Source: Kordiimonas aestuarii (GTDB lineage Bacteria > Pseudomonadota > Alphaproteobacteria > Sphingomonadales > Kordiimonadaceae). Taken from it: 64,000 bases of DNA. The stretch spans positions 1 through 64,000 of the forward strand of contig NZ_JAOBPP010000015.1 in NCBI RefSeq assembly GCF_025574465.1, read 5' to 3'. Below, in pieces: positions 62,444 through 64,000 of this stretch; the stretch's first letter is position 1, and the number at the start of each line of letters is the position of its first letter. The position numbers and the translations under genes are program-made. The notes under the pieces were generated by a model. It worked only from the letters and a program-made list of their open reading frames with translations, did no database searches and was not told where the DNA came from.

Positions 62444-63631
62444 TTAGCGGCTTTGCGCAGCGCTGGCGGTTTGCACGACAGCATCGTCGCTGCGCGCGGC
62501 CACCGTCACATTGGGTCGTACCCGCTGTAGCCCGTTGATAATGACACGGTCACCAGGCTGAAGGCCTGTAAGCACAACACGGCCACCCGATACGGCACGA
62601 CCGAGCTTCACCTCGCGATACTCCACAACGTTATCGTCGTTGACCGTATAGACAAACTTCTTGTCCTGATCGGTGCCGATGGCCTTGTCACTGACGACAA
62701 GAACGTCTTCCTTGGTAGGGGACCCAAGGCGAATTTCCGCGAACATGCCCGGCGTCAGCGCGCCGTCTGTGTTTTCAAATACCGCGCGGGCCCGAATGGT
62801 GCCGGACCGCAGGTCAAGCTTGTTATCGAAGGAATAGAGCTCGCCCTCATACGACACGGATGCGTCGCCCGCCAGGCTCATGATCACGGGCATTTTCCCT
62901 CCCTTCGAACCTTGGCGCTTGGCGTTCACATAGGTGCGTTCGTCGACGTTAAATTCGGCATAAAGCTTGTCATTTGACACAATGGTCGTCAGCACAGGGG
63001 CCGACACACCAGCCTCAATAACATTGCCTTCCGTAATTTCCGCACGGCTCACAACACCGGAAACCGGTGCCGTCACATGGGCATAGTCAAGATTCAGTTT
63101 CGCTGTCGTGAGCTCGGCTTCAGCCGATGTCAGCGTTGCTTGTGCAACGTCAAAATCGTTTTTGCGTTTATCATAGGCGCTTTTGGATACAAAGCTGCTT
63201 TCGACCAGTTCAGCCGCACGCTTCAACTCGGCTTCAGAAAGCACAAGTTGCGACCTCGCAGAGGCAAGCTGGGCTTCAGCACGTGCCACCGCCGCCTCAA
63301 ACGGACGCGGGTCGATCACGAACAAGAGGTCGCCTTTGTTGACATAATCGCCGTCCTCAAAAGCCACTTCATGAATGGTGCCACCCACACGCGGACGGAT
63401 TTCCACATAATCAACCGCCGTCAGCCGGCCGGAAAATTCGCTCCACTGGCGCAGAGCCTCGGGCTCAATGGTGGAAACCACCACTTCAGGCGTCGCAGGC
63501 GCCGACGCCTGTGGCGCTTCACCGGCGTATGCATCGTCAAGGTGGTAGACACTGACACCACCAATCAACGCTGTGGCCAAGAGGGCGGCAACAGCGGTAT
63601 GGCGCTTCAGATATGCTTTGGTGCTGCTCAT
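62444..63631 (-). CDS. RND efflux periplasmic adaptor (membrane fusion protein)
   Basis: The 395-residue protein has an N-terminal membrane anchor (HTAVAALLATALIGGVSVY), a lipoyl-like half motif VEIRPRVGGTIHEVAFEDGDYVNKGDLLFVID near residue 80, a coiled-coil hairpin (RAEAQLASARSQLVLSEAELKRAAELVESSFVSK), the second lipoyl half VTAPVSGVVSRAEITEGNVIEAG and a beta-barrel domain. It links the permease to an outer-membrane channel that is not encoded here. It is the first gene of the operon behind tandem operators. Confidence 0.93.
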   Translation of the reverse strand: MSSTKAYLKRHTAVAALLATALIGGVSVYHLDDAYAGEAPQASAPATPEVVVSTIEPEALRQWSEFSGRLTAVDYVEIRPRVGGTIHEVAFEDGDYVNKGDLLFVIDPRPFEAAVARAEAQLASARSQLVLSEAELKRAAELVESSFVSKSAYDKRKNDFDVAQATLTSAEAELTTAKLNLDYAHVTAPVSGVVSRAEITEGNVIEAGVSAPVLTTIVSNDKLYAEFNVDERTYVNAKRQGSKGGKMPVIMSLAGDASVSYEGELYSFDNKLDLRSGTIRARAVFENTDGALTPGMFAEIRLGSPTKEDVLVVSDKAIGTDQDKKFVYTVNDDNVVEYREVKLGRAVSGGRVVLTGLQPGDRVIINGLQRVRPNVTVAARSDDAVVQTASAAQSR

Positions 63632-63667
63632 TTTATGTTCCTCAGTTCCTGTCGTGTAACCGGTTTA

Positions 63668-63719
63668 CATACCAGTCGGTTTGTTTCGCTTGAGGCTAAA
63701 ATGCATACCGGTCGGTATG
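63668..63719 (-). promoter_or_regulatory. Tandem TetR-type operators upstream of the RND operon
   Basis: CATACCGGTCGGTATG (63704-63719) and CATACCAGTCGGTTTG (63668-63683) share inverted CATACC/GGTATG arms with a 4-bp spacer. They are 36 bp apart and end 37 bp upstream of the adaptor start. The pattern fits AcrR/TetR-family efflux repressors. A third element, TGTAACCGGTTTACAT, abuts them at 63655-63670. Confidence 0.75.
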
Positions 63720-63911
63720 TTTTCAAGGGTTGAGGCAATTTTTAATTCTGATAGCGGCCATTCATGAGCGTGATAGCGCTGCATTCACACGGCTTTCAGC
63801 GCAAACCCTGCGTGGAATGCAAAGCTCCCCTGCGTTCGGCGGGAAGCTGAGAGGGACTGGCCAGACCAGACGGGCTAAACCAATGACCGGGGGAAAACGG
63901 TGTTTAGCGAC
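63720..63911. other. Gap without recognised features
   Basis: About 190 bp between the RND operators and the last gene. No ribosome site, clear hairpin terminator or coding frame was found. A repressor gene for the RND operators is not present here. Confidence 0.4.
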
Positions 63912-64000
63912 TCACGCCGCCTTTGGCTGGGCCTGTACGCGATATTCCGTCTTCAGGTCAAGCAGGCGGTATAGACCCGTGCGAATGTCGCGGCGCACAA
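63912..64000 (-). CDS. 3' end of a gene truncated by the window edge
   Basis: The minus-strand frame open at the window edge ends at TGA 63912-63914 and encodes VRRDIRTGLYRLLDLKTEYR followed by VQAQPKAA. The Arg/Leu-rich helical ending looks like genuine coding sequence, but it is too short to assign to a family. The 5' part lies beyond base 64000. Confidence 0.45.
   Translation of the reverse strand, partial: VRRDIRTGLYRLLDLKTEYRVQAQPKAA

Overview
The window looks like chromosomal DNA of a free-living, probably marine or aquatic alphaproteobacterium. Two large TonB-dependent receptors sit beside sugar genes, flavin-dependent halogenase-like proteins flank a maltodextrin locus as in Caulobacter and sphingomonad-type genomes, and a CC0125/CC1285-type lipoprotein and a D-glutamate (Dgc) operon are present. 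No rRNA, tRNA, CRISPR array or prophage was seen. The genus cannot be fixed from sequence reading alone.

Layout. 1-856 is an IS5-family (IS427-like) insertion sequence with a frameshifted transposase; it abuts a 63-codon orphan 3' coding fragment. 1123-3207 encodes an unusual membrane-spanning AraC-type regulator with a HAMP domain. 3414-17476 is a hydroxy-acid (tartrate/malate-like) catabolic island: a LysR regulator divergent from a 2-hydroxyacid dehydrogenase and a tartrate/D-malate dehydrogenase, an MmgE/PrpD protein plus a Ca2+/cation exchanger, then a long unit with a TonB receptor, a CitMHS transporter, a GntR regulator, an AtuA-like/DUF4387 pair, a class II aldolase and a glycerate kinase. 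17722-19452 is a secreted esterase-like lipoprotein.

20040-28574 is a LacI-controlled glycoside locus of the 3-keto type: a GMC dehydrogenase with its TAT-exported small subunit, a DUF1080 hydrolase, Gfo/Idh/MocA and TIM-barrel enzymes and an MFS transporter. Two promoters in it carry the identical 16-bp palindrome ATGTAACCGGTTACAT placed the same way over the -10 region. 28724-30310 is a periplasmic D-aminoacylase-type amidohydrolase.

30467-41681 is a general-stress and envelope island: a KdpE-like regulator, a glutamine amidotransferase coupled to an amidoligase, TVP38/TMEM64, DUF502, YfdX, an entericidin-like lipoprotein, a YqjE/YqjD-like pair, a receiver-only regulator overlapping a KdpD-derived kinase that lacks the KdpD sensor domain, a 53-residue membrane peptide, and a Dps gene fused in frame to an upstream cistron. 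A roughly 290-bp structured gap here may encode a small RNA with an anti-Shine-Dalgarno loop. This island is the best candidate for an undescribed system.

41873-44835 is a D-glutamate salvage operon (DgcN/DgcA) with a LysR regulator. 45159-58902 is a maltodextrin locus: three GH13 enzymes, an MFS sugar transporter, a TonB receptor, two tryptophan-halogenase-like flavoproteins and a LacI regulator, with repeated TTTTTGCAAAAA candidate operators. 59092-63631 encodes an RND efflux permease and its adaptor under tandem TetR-type operators; no TetR gene and no outer-membrane factor were seen. The window closes inside a further gene on the minus strand.
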